The notes under the pieces are model-generated. The model did no database searches. It was not told where the DNA came from and saw nothing but the letters and a program-made list of their open reading frames with translations. Both the position numbers and the translations under genes were made by a program. A stretch of DNA of 64,000 nt from Kordiimonas laminariae (GTDB lineage: Bacteria > Pseudomonadota > Alphaproteobacteria > Sphingomonadales > Kordiimonadaceae), in the NCBI RefSeq assembly GCF_023008165.1, contig NZ_JAKQZA010000009.1, forward strand, positions 1 through 64,000. Reading direction: 5' to 3'. Below are positions 1 to 9,383 of the stretch, one piece after another (position 1 is the first letter of the stretch; every line of letters starts with the position of its first letter).

Positions 1-3000
1 TTGATGCAGATGTTAATGTTGCCGGTGATGTTGTTGTTAGTTATCAGTCAGATACAGGTGATGGTAATGGCTTTGATATACAGCTAAGAGTGTTGTCGTT
101 TAACGCTGCTCCTGAAATCATTAATACTGGTATTCCGTTGAATCTGGATTCTACGGAAGAAGATACATCGATAGTCCTGACTCCCGACGTTTTCATAGCT
201 GGGGTGACAGACCCTGATGGCGACGATCTTTCCGTGACATCAGTGTCAATTGATCCGGCCTTTGGCAGTATTACCGATAATGGCGATGGTACTTTTACAT
301 ATACACCGTCCGCAGATTTTCACGGGGATGATATTGACCTCACTTTTACCGTGGAAGATGGTAACGGCGGTACAGTAACCGGTGAAGCAACGATAGATGT
401 TACATCAGTGACTGATGCTGTTGAGGATACTGCGACGACTGATGAGAATACAGCCGTGAGTGTGAATGTTCTGGATAATGATACCTTCTCTGGTACAACA
501 ACGCTTTCCTCAGCTACTCTTCAGGACCCATCACAAGGAACACTCAGTTTTGATGCTGATGGTACTGTGAGTTTCACGCCAGCAGGTGAGCTTGCTGCCG
601 ATGAAAGTATCACAGTTGTAGTTGATACGGTAATTGCCAATGGTGGGGCTGACGAAACATCAACTGTGACTATCACAGTGAACGGGTTTAATGATGTCGC
701 TGTTATTGGTGGAGACCAGACGGGAGCAGTGACAGAGGATGATGATCCTGATAGTGACGGTCTTCTTGAGGTCAGCGGCCAGCTTACTGTTTCTGATGTA
801 GATGGAACGGCTGAAGAAAGCTTTGTGTCGGGTACATTCTCGGGAGCATATGGCGAGTTAAGCCTTGATGCTGCAGGTAACTGGATCTATGTGGCTAATA
901 ATGCCCAATCTACTATCCAGAACTTGGATGACGGGGAAAGTCTTACAGATATCATTGCCGTAAGCTCAGTTGATGGAACACAGCAGGATATCTCAGTAAC
1001 AATTGCGGGTGTAGATGACCCGAACCAAAATCCCACGGCAAACAATGTGTCGGTTGCAACCGATGAAGATGGTGCAGTTAGTGGTAATCTAAGTGCCTCG
1101 GATCCAGATGGAGACCCTCTAATCTATTCGCTTGTAGGTGGGGCATCTGTTGGAAGCCTAAATATTGCTAATGATGGCAGTTTCACTTTTGATCCAGGAA
1201 ATGATCTTCAACAGTTTAGCCATGGGGCAACTGCTACGGTGAGTTTCACTTACCAAGTGAGTGATGGGCGTGGTGGTGTTGATCAGGCTACACTGTCTAT
1301 CAGGGTTACTGGCGTTAATGATGCCGCTATTATTAGTGGAGACCAGACGGGAGAGGTCACTGAAGATAGTGATCCTGATGGTGATGGCCTTCTGGAGACC
1401 GGTGGACAACTGACTATTTCAGATATAGATGGAGACAATGAAGAAAGCTTTACACTGGGTACATTCTCGGGAACATATGGTAGCCTTAGTCTTGATGCTG
1501 CTGGTAACTGGAGTTATGCAGCCAGCAATGGTCAATCTGCTATCCAGAACCTGGATAGCGGTGAAAGCCTCACCGACTCTATTAGCGTAAGATCAGTTGA
1601 TGGAACCCAGCAAACCATTAACGTGACGATTGCTGGTGTGGATGAACCTATTCTACCGCCGCCTGCACCTGGAACACCTGATTTGCTCGCTTCTTCAGAC
1701 AGAGGGGTTAGTTCCAGCGATAACATCACTAACGATGCTACTCCTACTTTTAGTATCAATGTATCAGGCCAGGAAGTTGGTACCGTGATTGAACTGAGAG
1801 AAGGAAGTACCGTGCTTGCTAGTCGGGCGTTGACCTTAGGGGATGTTGCAAATGGTTCGATTAACCTCACTAGTAGTGGGCTGACCGGGAATAACATCAA
1901 TGGTATTGATCACCAGATCAGAGCTGTTGCCAGTGATAACGGGCTATCTACAAGTTCAGGCTCTATTACGGTGACAGTCGATACGGTCGCACCAGTGGTG
2001 ACGATAGACGATAGTATATCCGGTATAGCAGATGGCTCCGTAACCTTTACCTTTAGCTTCAACGAGCAAGAGTTTGGGTTTGCTTCGAATGATGTATCTG
2101 TATCTGGAGGAGCGACAAGTGGTTTTGATGGGGCTAGCGTTGTTGTGACACCCCCAGTGGATGCTTCAGGTGTTATCAGCGTGTCGGTCGCTAACGGTAG
2201 CTTTACTGATAGGGCTGGTAATGGAGGTGTTGGTGATGCTCATAACCAAGGCTTTAATACAGAGTTACCAAATAATGCACCGACACTCGTAAACCTTGAT
2301 GTGACGACCGAGGCTTTGAGGGGAGGTCGCACAGTTAGTGACGTGACGATTGCCAGAATTGACGCGAATGATCTGGATGGTGATTTTCTACTGTTCACAC
2401 TTAATAATGTTTTTACCACTCCTTCCGAAACCAATACGTCATTTACTTTTGTTCAGCTTGATGATGACTCCGCTGTCATCAGGGCATCAGGTGAACCAGT
2501 AACTGCTGGCTTCTATAGTATTGAATATACAGTTTCAGATGGAAATGGTGGTTCCTTTGATGGAAGTATTGACTTCCAGGTTCAGGGCGAGATTTTTGAC
2601 GGTGGTTTTTTCCCTATTGTTCTTGATCTCGATGGAGACGGTATTGAACTTATAGATAATCATTCATTCGATGTAGACGGTGATGGTGAGCTGGAGCTTA
2701 CAGGCTTTGTTGGCCCGGATGACGGCTTACTTGCGCTTGACCGAGATGGTAACGGTATCATTGATAGAGGAGCTGAAATTTCCTTCATTGATGACTTGCC
2801 AGGAGCTGAAACAGATCTGGAGGGGCTCCGTGCCTTTGATACTAATGGAGACGGTATTCTCGACAGCAGCGATGATCAGTTTGATGAATTCCTTGTCTTC
2901 CAGGATCTTAATGATGACGGCATTGGTGAGGCAGATGAACTCTCTGGTTTGACTGAATTAGGTATTACATCAATTGATCTTACCGGTACACCAACGGGTG

Positions 3001-3131
3001 AGGTGCTTGATACGTCTATTGCTACCGGTGCAATATTGAACACCACAACCTTTACCAGAGCAGATGGTACTGTTGGGGAGGTGGGAGACGTTGTGTTTGC
3101 TACTTTTGATCTGACGATTGAGCTGCTTTAA
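1..3131 (+). CDS. Giant VCBS/Ig-repeat secreted protein, C-terminal part (5' end outside window)
   Basis: The reading frame is already open at the first bases (codons from position 3: D-A-D-V-N-V-A), so the start lies upstream. What is visible is a mosaic of extracellular beta-sandwich repeats. First come cadherin-like/VCBS segments, then two near-identical VCBS copies (690-1020 and 1317-1649), then Ig-like domains (about 1660-2250). The C-terminal region (about 2600-2960) has five acidic calcium loops of the type DLDGDGIEL, DVDGDGEL, DRDGNG, DTNGDG and DLNDDG. The protein ends in a hydrophobic, acidic tail (TFDLTIELL). This layout is typical of large adhesins exported by type I secretion, where the last ~100 residues carry the export signal and calcium drives folding outside the cell. 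No RTX nonapeptides are visible in this part. The adhesin role is inferred from architecture; the class is secure. Confidence 0.85.
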   Translation, partial: DADVNVAGDVVVSYQSDTGDGNGFDIQLRVLSFNAAPEIINTGIPLNLDSTEEDTSIVLTPDVFIAGVTDPDGDDLSVTSVSIDPAFGSITDNGDGTFTYTPSADFHGDDIDLTFTVEDGNGGTVTGEATIDVTSVTDAVEDTATTDENTAVSVNVLDNDTFSGTTTLSSATLQDPSQGTLSFDADGTVSFTPAGELAADESITVVVDTVIANGGADETSTVTITVNGFNDVAVIGGDQTGAVTEDDDPDSDGLLEVSGQLTVSDVDGTAEESFVSGTFSGAYGELSLDAAGNWIYVANNAQSTIQNLDDGESLTDIIAVSSVDGTQQDISVTIAGVDDPNQNPTANNVSVATDEDGAVSGNLSASDPDGDPLIYSLVGGASVGSLNIANDGSFTFDPGNDLQQFSHGATATVSFTYQVSDGRGGVDQATLSIRVTGVNDAAIISGDQTGEVTEDSDPDGDGLLETGGQLTISDIDGDNEESFTLGTFSGTYGSLSLDAAGNWSYAASNGQSAIQNLDSGESLTDSISVRSVDGTQQTINVTIAGVDEPILPPPAPGTPDLLASSDRGVSSSDNITNDATPTFSINVSGQEVGTVIELREGSTVLASRALTLGDVANGSINLTSSGLTGNNINGIDHQIRAVASDNGLSTSSGSITVTVDTVAPVVTIDDSISGIADGSVTFTFSFNEQEFGFASNDVSVSGGATSGFDGASVVVTPPVDASGVISVSVANGSFTDRAGNGGVGDAHNQGFNTELPNNAPTLVNLDVTTEALRGGRTVSDVTIARIDANDLDGDFLLFTLNNVFTTPSETNTSFTFVQLDDDSAVIRASGEPVTAGFYSIEYTVSDGNGGSFDGSIDFQVQGEIFDGGFFPIVLDLDGDGIELIDNHSFDVDGDGELELTGFVGPDDGLLALDRDGNGIIDRGAEISFIDDLPGAETDLEGLRAFDTNGDGILDSSDDQFDEFLVFQDLNDDGIGEADELSGLTELGITSIDLTGTPTGEVLDTSIATGAILNTTTFTRADGTVGEVGDVVFATFDLTIELL
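690..1649 (+). repeat. Two VCBS domain copies within the giant protein
   Basis: Two ~330-bp in-frame units, 690-1020 and 1317-1649, encode almost the same domain. Each begins I-[GS]-G-D-Q-T-G-x-V-T-E-D and ends T-I-A-G-V-D-[DE]-P, and they share S-L-D-A-A-G-N-W in the middle. A more divergent cadherin-like unit of ~295 bp separates them. The DNA is also clearly similar, so this is an internal duplication of a VCBS repeat. Confidence 0.85.
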
Positions 3132-3325
3132 CTCTATGGGTTCAACTCGCAAGGCAGCAGTACAATGTGTGGCGCCTGTAAGCGGTAGTTCATGCTCACA
3201 AGGCAAATTTAAGGGCCGTTCATCATTAGGTGGGCGGCTCTTAAACTTCGTTACGACGAGAAAGGACATAGTCCTAAGGAAGCTGTCTCTACGAGGGGAA
3301 CCAAATAAATCCCACCCGTTCAGGC

Positions 3326-3355
3326 AAAAAAAACTGCTGGCCCAAAGCACCAGCA
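3326..3355 (-). terminator. Rho-independent terminator on minus strand
   Basis: On the minus strand, the stem TGCTGG/CCAGCA (3335-3340 with 3350-3355) is followed by AG and then eight T residues (3326-3333). It lies about 205 bases beyond the stop of the tricorn-like gene and may be its final terminator or the end of a small 3' RNA. Confidence 0.5.
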
Positions 3356-3515
3356 CAAGCGATAGCAAATGATGGTATGAACGTTCATCACAAAGAACGA
3401 AGCTAAACGGCGACGGAAGACAAGGCCTCACGAGGCCAGAATAATCTTAAATATTATCAGGCTCTTAATAGTTATATACCGTAGCTGTTGAGGGAATTTT
3501 AGTATGAAGTCGGCA

Positions 3516-3543
3516 TAAGCAGGGCCGTTTTTAGCCCTGCTTA
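3516..3543 (-). terminator. Hairpin just after the tricorn-like gene
   Basis: A perfect 10-bp inverted repeat (3516-3525 TAAGCAGGGC, 3534-3543 GCCCTGCTTA) with an 8-base loop starts 17 bases after the stop of the minus-strand gene. There is no long T-run, so this may be a stabilising or weakly terminating hairpin. Confidence 0.45.
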
Positions 3544-3559
3544 AGTGAATGTTTCCTAT

Positions 3560-6500
3560 TTACTTGCCAAAGTAATTTGGGAATTGAGGTGTTTTAGGCT
3601 CTTTGGCTGGATTTTTCTTAAGCTCGCTGAGGAGATACTCAACAGTAGCCTCAAGCTGTGGGTCTCGACCTTTACGCCATAAAGCAGGATCCCATTCAAC
3701 TTCTACATCAGGGCCAGTTCCATAGTTTTCTATTTCCCATTCGCCCTCGTTACCGAAGATTGCAAAGTCCGGCGCTCTAACGGTACCACCGTCCATCAAA
3801 GGAGGAAGGCCTTGTGCAGCGACAAGCCCGCCCCAGGTACGTTTGCCAAATAGCTTACCCGCACCACTCTTCTTGAAGAACCACGGCATGGCATCTCCAC
3901 CTGAACCAGCCATCTCATTGATGATCATGGCCTTTGGGCCGTATATAGCGCCAGCAGGCACTGGAACATTGATATCACCATGACGGTAGAACATGTTTGC
4001 GAGCCGTTCTTTTTTGAATACTTGGGTTACATAATCAGCGAGCAAGCCACCACCATTGAAGCGTTCATCTAAAACCGCGCCTTTTTTATCGGTTTGCGCA
4101 TAGAAATAGCGGTTAAAGCTTCTAAAACCCGGCCCTGCGGTGTTTGGCATATATATATAAGCAAGCTTGCCGCCACTGAGTTCGCCAACTTTTCTACGGT
4201 TTCCTTCCACCCAATCTATGTTTCTGATGCCTCTTTCATTGTTAATTGGTTTTACCGTGATTTCACGCGCATCAGTGCCATCGGGATTCGGGCTGATTTT
4301 AACGCGGGTTTGCTTGCCGCTTGTTGCTTCAAAAGCGTGGAAGATATTTTGCTCAGATGTGAGGTCACGGCCATTAACAGCCAGAATATAATCGCCAACT
4401 TTTACATTGAGGCCTGGTTCATTCAGTGGTGCCACCAGACGAGGTGACCAGTTTTCGCCGTTATAAATTTTGGTGATACGGTACCTGCCATTTTCAATTT
4501 CATAGTCAGCACCGAGAAGTCCGCCAGCGACACGGGCTGCTCGAACCTGATCACCACCACCAATAAACATATGGCCGATGGTAAGTTGGCCCAGCATCTC
4601 TGTGAATAGATAGCTTAAATCACTTCTATGGCGCACATTATCTAAATACGGTTTGTAAGTAGATACAGCCCAATCCAGATCTAGGCCATGCAGGTTTTTA
4701 TCATAGAAGAAGTCTCTTTCGCCGCGCCAAACTTCATGGAACATTTGTTTCCATTCAACTTCTGGCTCAACAAACACTTCCATTTGCGATGTTTTGATAG
4801 GTTTCCCTGGTTTTGCAAGGGCGGCTGTTGCGACAATACTCCAATTTGATCTACCTCGGCGAACAAGTGCCTTTTTACCGTTGCTTGATACATCAAACGA
4901 TGTAAGGCCACCTGTAACCTTGCTGAACTTTTTGCTTTTTCCATCAAATTTATAGAGAGAAAGTGTAGGTGGGCCAGCTCTGCCTGTATTGGATTCAAGC
5001 GCAAATACCTCACCTTTTGCACCAGAGACTAAGCCAACCCATGTTGTATCAGCTGCGGGCAGGGCAATAATGCGGTTTTGAATGTCTTCCAGATCAATTT
5101 TTAAAGCCTTTTTGGGCTTTTCTTTTGGTTTGTCAGCCTCTTTTTCATCGCCCTTATCTGCAGATTTTTCAGCCTTCGGTTTTTCTTCTTTCTTTACGGC
5201 TGGCTCATCATCACTTTCGGCAGTCAATGGTGATTTAGTATCTTTTGATAGTACTGCCGCGTAAACCGACCGTGTTGTTTGGCGACCAAGGCCAGACATA
5301 TCAGCAAAGCTGATTGTTTCACCAATATTGGTGCTGGCTGTGAAGTAAAGATACTTACCGTTTTTATCAAACGTTGGGTGGCGTGCATCCGACATACCGT
5401 CAGTAATCTGGTGTGTTTCCCCACTATCAAGCGAATAGACAAAAATCGCCCGTAGAAGGTTCGGTAATTGTTTGGAATATGTGATCCAGTCGCTTTCCGG
5501 TGCCCAGCTAGGCGCCATTGTATCAGAGCTGGAGATAATATTTTTATCTACTTTCACAGCCTCAGGCGCATCCGCAGATATATCGACATACCAAAGGATA
5601 TTCCCGTGATCAGTCAATGTTATTTTTTTACTGTCAGGTGACCAGATAGGAGAACGGTAGAACATAGGCGGAAGCTTGATGATACGCTCGTCTTTCTCAC
5701 CTTTTTGATCACGGATATGAAGGGCATATTCACCTGTTGCTTCAGATAAGTAAGCAATTGATTGCCCATCAGGGGACCAAGCGGGATCGCGTTCCATCGC
5801 ACCTGTGGTGCGGGTTATGTTCCGTACGTCGCCTTTTTTCTCAGGCACCGTTAATATTTCACCGCGTGCTTCAAAAACAGCCCGTTTACCAGACGGTGAA
5901 ATATGGGCGTTTGCTATGCGATTACCAACATTCGTATATCGTGGGCGCACTGCGGTAACATCAGCGTTTAGCGTGATATCAACCTTGCTTGCTTTGCCTG
6001 TTTTTGTATCGAATAAATGGATGGTACCAAACTGTTCAAAAGCAATGATGCCGTCAGGGCCCACGCTGGCAGATTTGATATCCATCCCCTTTTGGGTAAG
6101 GGCCTGTTTAACGGATTTACGCTTTGTATCGTAAACAAACAGCCTGAAATCACCCAGTTTGCTATCTCGGTCAGAGATGAAATATACCTTGTCACCTACC
6201 CACATAGGGTTTTTGTCAACGCTTGCTTCACTTGGTACTTTTTCGGTGGAAGAGTCTGCTAATTTAGCAATCCAGATTTTATCTTGCTGGCCGCCGCGAT
6301 AGCGTTTCCATGCTTGTTGCCACTGGCTGAGTGGCTCATAAGCGAGATAGTCTGAATTTGGTGAGAAAGAGCCTTTTTCTGCACTTGGTAGCGGTAGTTG
6401 TGCCGGTAGCTCGACATTCTCTGCTGATACAGTGAACAGCCTAACAAAATTGGCGTAGCTATTTCTGCCTGAGCTGAAAAGCACATCTTTACCGTCGCGT

Positions 6501-6847
6501 GACCAGCCACGAATAACATCGGCACCAGGGTGATATGTTAACCGCTTAGGTGTGCCCCCATTAGTATCAATCACATATACATCGGTGTTGCCGTCGTATT
6601 CGCCTGTAAAGGCTACTTTGGAACCATCAGGAGAGAAAAACGGTGTGCTTTCAATGCCAACACCAGTTGTGAGCCGTTCTGCTTCACCGCCTGTGCGGTT
6701 AACGCGCCACAAATCTCCAGCATAGGAAAACACGATATGGTCTTTGCTAACCGTTGGTTCTCTATAGAGCGTATGGCTATCTGCCAGTGCGCTTGTGCTG
6801 ATGGCAGTTACCGTTAACAGACCCATTAAGGCCTTTTTATAATTCAT
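3560..6847 (-). CDS. Tricorn-like periplasmic serine protease (S41 family)
   Basis: The start is ATG at 6847, preceded by GGGGTGAG and followed by a signal peptide (MNYKKALMGLLTVTAISTSA, cleavage near A-D-S). Upstream in-frame codons add a tail with no signal-peptide sense. The mature protein (~1070 residues) has an N-terminal PD40/WD40-like six-blade propeller, a second propeller, a Lys/Glu-rich linker around residues 550-595, a PDZ domain near 800-870 and a C-terminal S41 protease domain. The nucleophile motif G-S-G-G-D (Ser ~982) and the RFNGGG segment match tricorn. The usual Ser-His pair before the PDZ is Gly-His here (758-759). Tricorn proteases degrade peptides; the signal peptide places this one in the periplasm. 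Downstream of a cluster of exported propellers and hydrolases, it may share their role, but a 361-base gap separates them. Confidence 0.88.
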   Translation of the reverse strand: MNYKKALMGLLTVTAISTSALADSHTLYREPTVSKDHIVFSYAGDLWRVNRTGGEAERLTTGVGIESTPFFSPDGSKVAFTGEYDGNTDVYVIDTNGGTPKRLTYHPGADVIRGWSRDGKDVLFSSGRNSYANFVRLFTVSAENVELPAQLPLPSAEKGSFSPNSDYLAYEPLSQWQQAWKRYRGGQQDKIWIAKLADSSTEKVPSEASVDKNPMWVGDKVYFISDRDSKLGDFRLFVYDTKRKSVKQALTQKGMDIKSASVGPDGIIAFEQFGTIHLFDTKTGKASKVDITLNADVTAVRPRYTNVGNRIANAHISPSGKRAVFEARGEILTVPEKKGDVRNITRTTGAMERDPAWSPDGQSIAYLSEATGEYALHIRDQKGEKDERIIKLPPMFYRSPIWSPDSKKITLTDHGNILWYVDISADAPEAVKVDKNIISSSDTMAPSWAPESDWITYSKQLPNLLRAIFVYSLDSGETHQITDGMSDARHPTFDKNGKYLYFTASTNIGETISFADMSGLGRQTTRSVYAAVLSKDTKSPLTAESDDEPAVKKEEKPKAEKSADKGDEKEADKPKEKPKKALKIDLEDIQNRIIALPAADTTWVGLVSGAKGEVFALESNTGRAGPPTLSLYKFDGKSKKFSKVTGGLTSFDVSSNGKKALVRRGRSNWSIVATAALAKPGKPIKTSQMEVFVEPEVEWKQMFHEVWRGERDFFYDKNLHGLDLDWAVSTYKPYLDNVRHRSDLSYLFTEMLGQLTIGHMFIGGGDQVRAARVAGGLLGADYEIENGRYRITKIYNGENWSPRLVAPLNEPGLNVKVGDYILAVNGRDLTSEQNIFHAFEATSGKQTRVKISPNPDGTDAREITVKPINNERGIRNIDWVEGNRRKVGELSGGKLAYIYMPNTAGPGFRSFNRYFYAQTDKKGAVLDERFNGGGLLADYVTQVFKKERLANMFYRHGDINVPVPAGAIYGPKAMIINEMAGSGGDAMPWFFKKSGAGKLFGKRTWGGLVAAQGLPPLMDGGTVRAPDFAIFGNEGEWEIENYGTGPDVEVEWDPALWRKGRDPQLEATVEYLLSELKKNPAKEPKTPQFPNYFGK

Positions 6848-7208
6848 GCGTCTCACCCCGTTTTTTCTTTGTTTGAAATATTCTAGATAAACCATAGAAG
6901 TTGGTGCGCTAAAGGCAAACTATCTGTCGGCATTGCATGATTAAATTTACAGAAAGTGATCTGTTCGGGCTTCATGTACCCTACGGTTCAGATTAGGGTG
7001 TTTTCTATCTAAAGAACACCAAGTTGAAGACAAGCCATACCAAAAGTAGATATACGACATAGCGCATTAAAAGAATTATCAATGATTTAAGCGGGACAAT
7101 GATTGCACATAGCCGGAAAGCTATAAAGATACAGTGTAACACATATTTTGAAAGAAGTGCTGACCCCCATTAAGGAAGCCAGTTTTTAGCTGATACTTAG
7201 AATGAGCA
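6848..7208. other. Gene-free gap, probable promoter region of the tricorn-like gene
   Basis: No gene-sized frame with family features lies here. The only structure noted is a weak dyad GGTGTT/AACACC (6997-7020). The stretch probably contains the promoter for the tricorn-like gene, but I could not pick convincing -35/-10 boxes. No terminator is evident after the propeller gene that ends at 7209, so read-through into the protease gene is possible. Confidence 0.35.
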
Positions 7209-8102
7209 CTATTCCACGGGCTTTAAATCTTTGATGAATGAAGCATCAATCCAATATAGATCGGATTGACGTTCACCGCTGCCATCTGTGCGCAATACCA
7301 TTCGGTTAAAGAAAAGATATTTTCCATCAGGTGTGATGCGCGGACCACCTTCTTCGGCTTCAGTGTTTACTGTTCCCCCCAAATTAATAGCTTTGCCCCA
7401 GGAGCCGTCCTTTTCTCGGAAACTTATATAAAGATCGCTGCTTCCGAAGCCGCTTTCCCTTTCGCCGTCCCACATTATATAGCTCTCGTCAGGTGCAATG
7501 AATGGGTGTGCATTCCATGTACCGGTGTTGATTGTTTTAGGTAGAGGCTTTGGATCTTCCCATTTTCCGTTGGCGCGCCTTGAATAGCGGAGTATGCCAT
7601 CGCCTTCACTGCTGCCTCTTTCATCAAGAACCAAGGTTCCCTTTCGGGAAGCTGTTAAACCCATGATTTGAATTTCTTCAAAGGCTGGGCCCAGGCTTTT
7701 CATTCCTGACCAACCGTTTGCCGTGCGCTCTTGGTATTTGGCATCATAATGTAACGTTTTGCCATCTGGAGAGTGGAAAGGTCTCTGCACATCTTTGGGT
7801 ACGACTACCATTTTCCAGCCATTGCCTACGCGTTTAAATGTAACATTTACTGGCTCAGGTGCTTTATTGGTATGTCGCCAGCGGCCGACATAAAACTCAT
7901 TCATATCAGGTGAAAAGCTACCAGCATCTCCCCACTTTTCCGTATTAACAATACCGGGTGCAAAGGGCTTAGCTGTGGAACCTGGCGGTGTTTGCCCGAG
8001 GTATGGGCCTTTCAGTTTGGATACTTCATCTCCCGCACTGCTGCTGTTTGCGATCGCCGCTGTTGAAGCCATGAGGAGAGTTGCTGTGAACAATAATTTC
8101 AT
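7209..8102 (-). CDS. Exported TolB-like (PD40) beta-propeller protein A
   Basis: The start is ATG at 8102, preceded by AAGGAAGAG at good spacing and followed by a signal peptide (MKLLFTATLLMASTAAIANS). The 297-residue protein has repeated propeller strands such as F-S-P-D-M-N-E, H-S-P-D-G-K-T, I-A-P-D-E-S-Y and I-T-P-D-G-K-Y-L-F-F, the signature of PD40 repeats. It starts just downstream of the serine hydrolase (10-bp gap) and is clearly paralogous to the gene at 9384-10253: both begin their mature part with GPYLGQTPP and share NTG-W-NAHPFIA. PD40 proteins bind partners or ligands in the periplasm; no catalytic residues are expected. The molecular role is unknown. It is the last gene of a four-gene exported-protein operon. 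Confidence 0.78.
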   Translation of the reverse strand: MKLLFTATLLMASTAAIANSSSAGDEVSKLKGPYLGQTPPGSTAKPFAPGIVNTEKWGDAGSFSPDMNEFYVGRWRHTNKAPEPVNVTFKRVGNGWKMVVVPKDVQRPFHSPDGKTLHYDAKYQERTANGWSGMKSLGPAFEEIQIMGLTASRKGTLVLDERGSSEGDGILRYSRRANGKWEDPKPLPKTINTGTWNAHPFIAPDESYIMWDGERESGFGSSDLYISFREKDGSWGKAINLGGTVNTEAEEGGPRITPDGKYLFFNRMVLRTDGSGERQSDLYWIDASFIKDLKPVE

Positions 8103-8112
8103 GATCTCTTCC

Positions 8113-9306
8113 TTATTTAATAAATGCGGGAACAACGATATTTTCTATCTGAGCCATGATTTGATCTTCTCTATCATGGCCTGTGATCACGATGGTGAGA
8201 TCAAGCTCATCAATTACGATGATACGCTGTCCACCACCGCCCCAGGCGAAGGTGGCGTTGTAACTTTTCCCTTCGACTGTAAGAGGGGTTTGGTAGAAAA
8301 AGTATCCGTAGCGATAGGTATCTGGTATCCAGTCCTCGGTTGGTTTCACAAGGCCGCTCGTTGCTTTCTCTAAATACTGTGCCGGAATAAATTGTTCTTG
8401 GTTCAATTTACCATCGTTAAGCATAATACTGCCGAATTTTAACATGTCCCGTGATGCCATGCTTACGCGCCAGCCTGCTTCAGGCAAACCACTGATGTGA
8501 TCCTTCCATTGGTAGTTCTTAATGCCTAATTTATCGAGAACTTCGGTTTTAATGAATTCTTGTGCTGAACCCGGCACAACTGCATCAATGACCGACATCA
8601 CCAACATCGGATTGAAATTACCGTAATTATAAACCTGAGTGTCTTTTGTGATTGGAGCGCTGTGTTCTAAAAGGGACTGCACGAGACCTTGGCCCTGAAG
8701 CGGCTCAGGAGTTTTCTCGGTTTCAGTCCATTCTTCGCGATTTATACTCAGCCCTCCATGCATGGTGAGTGCTTTATGAAGCGTAATTTTTTCAGCACCT
8801 TCCGTCAGCTTTGTACGGTCCACATTCTTTAGGAAACTGATGAGAGGCTTGTCCAAATCTGCCATAGTCAGATACCCGAGTTGCATAGCGCGCCCGAGGA
8901 TCAGGCTTGTGTATCCTTTAGTAGCTGATGCCTGACCGTGAGTAAGATTTATACGTCCGCGGCGAAAGTAGCTTTCAAAAACCAACTTGTCTTTATGGGT
9001 GATAAGCAAACTGTCGTAGTTGCCGTATGTGCTTTCGCCCAGTTCTTTGGCAAACTGTATCAGAGCAGCTTTCTTCTCAGCATCAATGGTTAATTTTCCA
9101 ACGGGAAAACTGTCGTCCCTCAGGGCAGGAGATGTGTTTATGAAGGCTTTTTCAAGGAGAGGTATATCTCTGAATGAGAGATTGGCTTCAGCCGGGCTAG
9201 CCTCTGCTGAGTTTCTGTTTTGGTCATCAGCTATTACTGCAAAGCTACTGAAGCTGCTTAATAGAGCGACAGCCAATATACGTTTAACGTGCGAATTGAT
9301 GGTCAT
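8113..9306 (-). CDS. Exported serine hydrolase, beta-lactamase/penicillin-binding-like fold
   Basis: The protein has 397 residues and an N-terminal signal peptide ending near A-V-I-A-D. The catalytic S-x-x-K motif is S127-A-T-K130, followed by a long helix typical of class C beta-lactamase-like hydrolases. A Y-x-N-type motif lies in VYNYGN, and a glycine-rich strand (WGGGGQ) takes the place of the usual K-T-G box. Family members include esterases, D-amino peptidases and beta-lactamases, so a resistance role should not be assumed. Gaps of 10 bp to propeller A and 77 bp to propeller B suggest co-transcription. Substrate unknown. Confidence 0.82.
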   Translation of the reverse strand: MTINSHVKRILAVALLSSFSSFAVIADDQNRNSAEASPAEANLSFRDIPLLEKAFINTSPALRDDSFPVGKLTIDAEKKAALIQFAKELGESTYGNYDSLLITHKDKLVFESYFRRGRINLTHGQASATKGYTSLILGRAMQLGYLTMADLDKPLISFLKNVDRTKLTEGAEKITLHKALTMHGGLSINREEWTETEKTPEPLQGQGLVQSLLEHSAPITKDTQVYNYGNFNPMLVMSVIDAVVPGSAQEFIKTEVLDKLGIKNYQWKDHISGLPEAGWRVSMASRDMLKFGSIMLNDGKLNQEQFIPAQYLEKATSGLVKPTEDWIPDTYRYGYFFYQTPLTVEGKSYNATFAWGGGGQRIIVIDELDLTIVITGHDREDQIMAQIENIVVPAFIK

Positions 9307-9383
9307 TTAACTATCCTGCTTTTGAAAGTTTATGATAAGGCCTGATGAGCTTCGAAGGTGCTCGTTATGCTCTCGTAACAATT

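Larger units (their letters stand above)
3132..3559. other. Gene-free gap with several hairpins
   Basis: No supported gene lies between the giant protein and the tricorn-like gene. The gap holds four inverted repeats: 3208-3245 (11-bp stem with one G-T pair), 3326-3355 (terminator-like on the minus strand), 3424-3437 (GGCCTC/GAGGCC) and 3516-3543 (10-bp perfect stem). The 3208-3245 stem lies 77 bases after the giant gene's stop and could end its transcript, although it lacks a T-run. A 153-codon minus-strand frame that runs through here shows no family features. Confidence 0.5.

Noticed and set aside
690-1649. Repeated DNA units considered as a CRISPR-like array
   Set aside because: The units are ~330 bp, in frame and encode VCBS domains; no short direct repeats with unique spacers occur.
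2970-3431. 153-codon minus-strand open frame over the end of the giant protein gene
   Set aside because: It overlaps well-supported coding sequence and the hairpin-rich gap, has no family features and no good ribosome site.
8113-9306. Serine hydrolase as an antibiotic-resistance beta-lactamase
   Set aside because: It shares only the general fold and S-x-x-K; the K-T-G box is replaced, and the operon context is not resistance-related.
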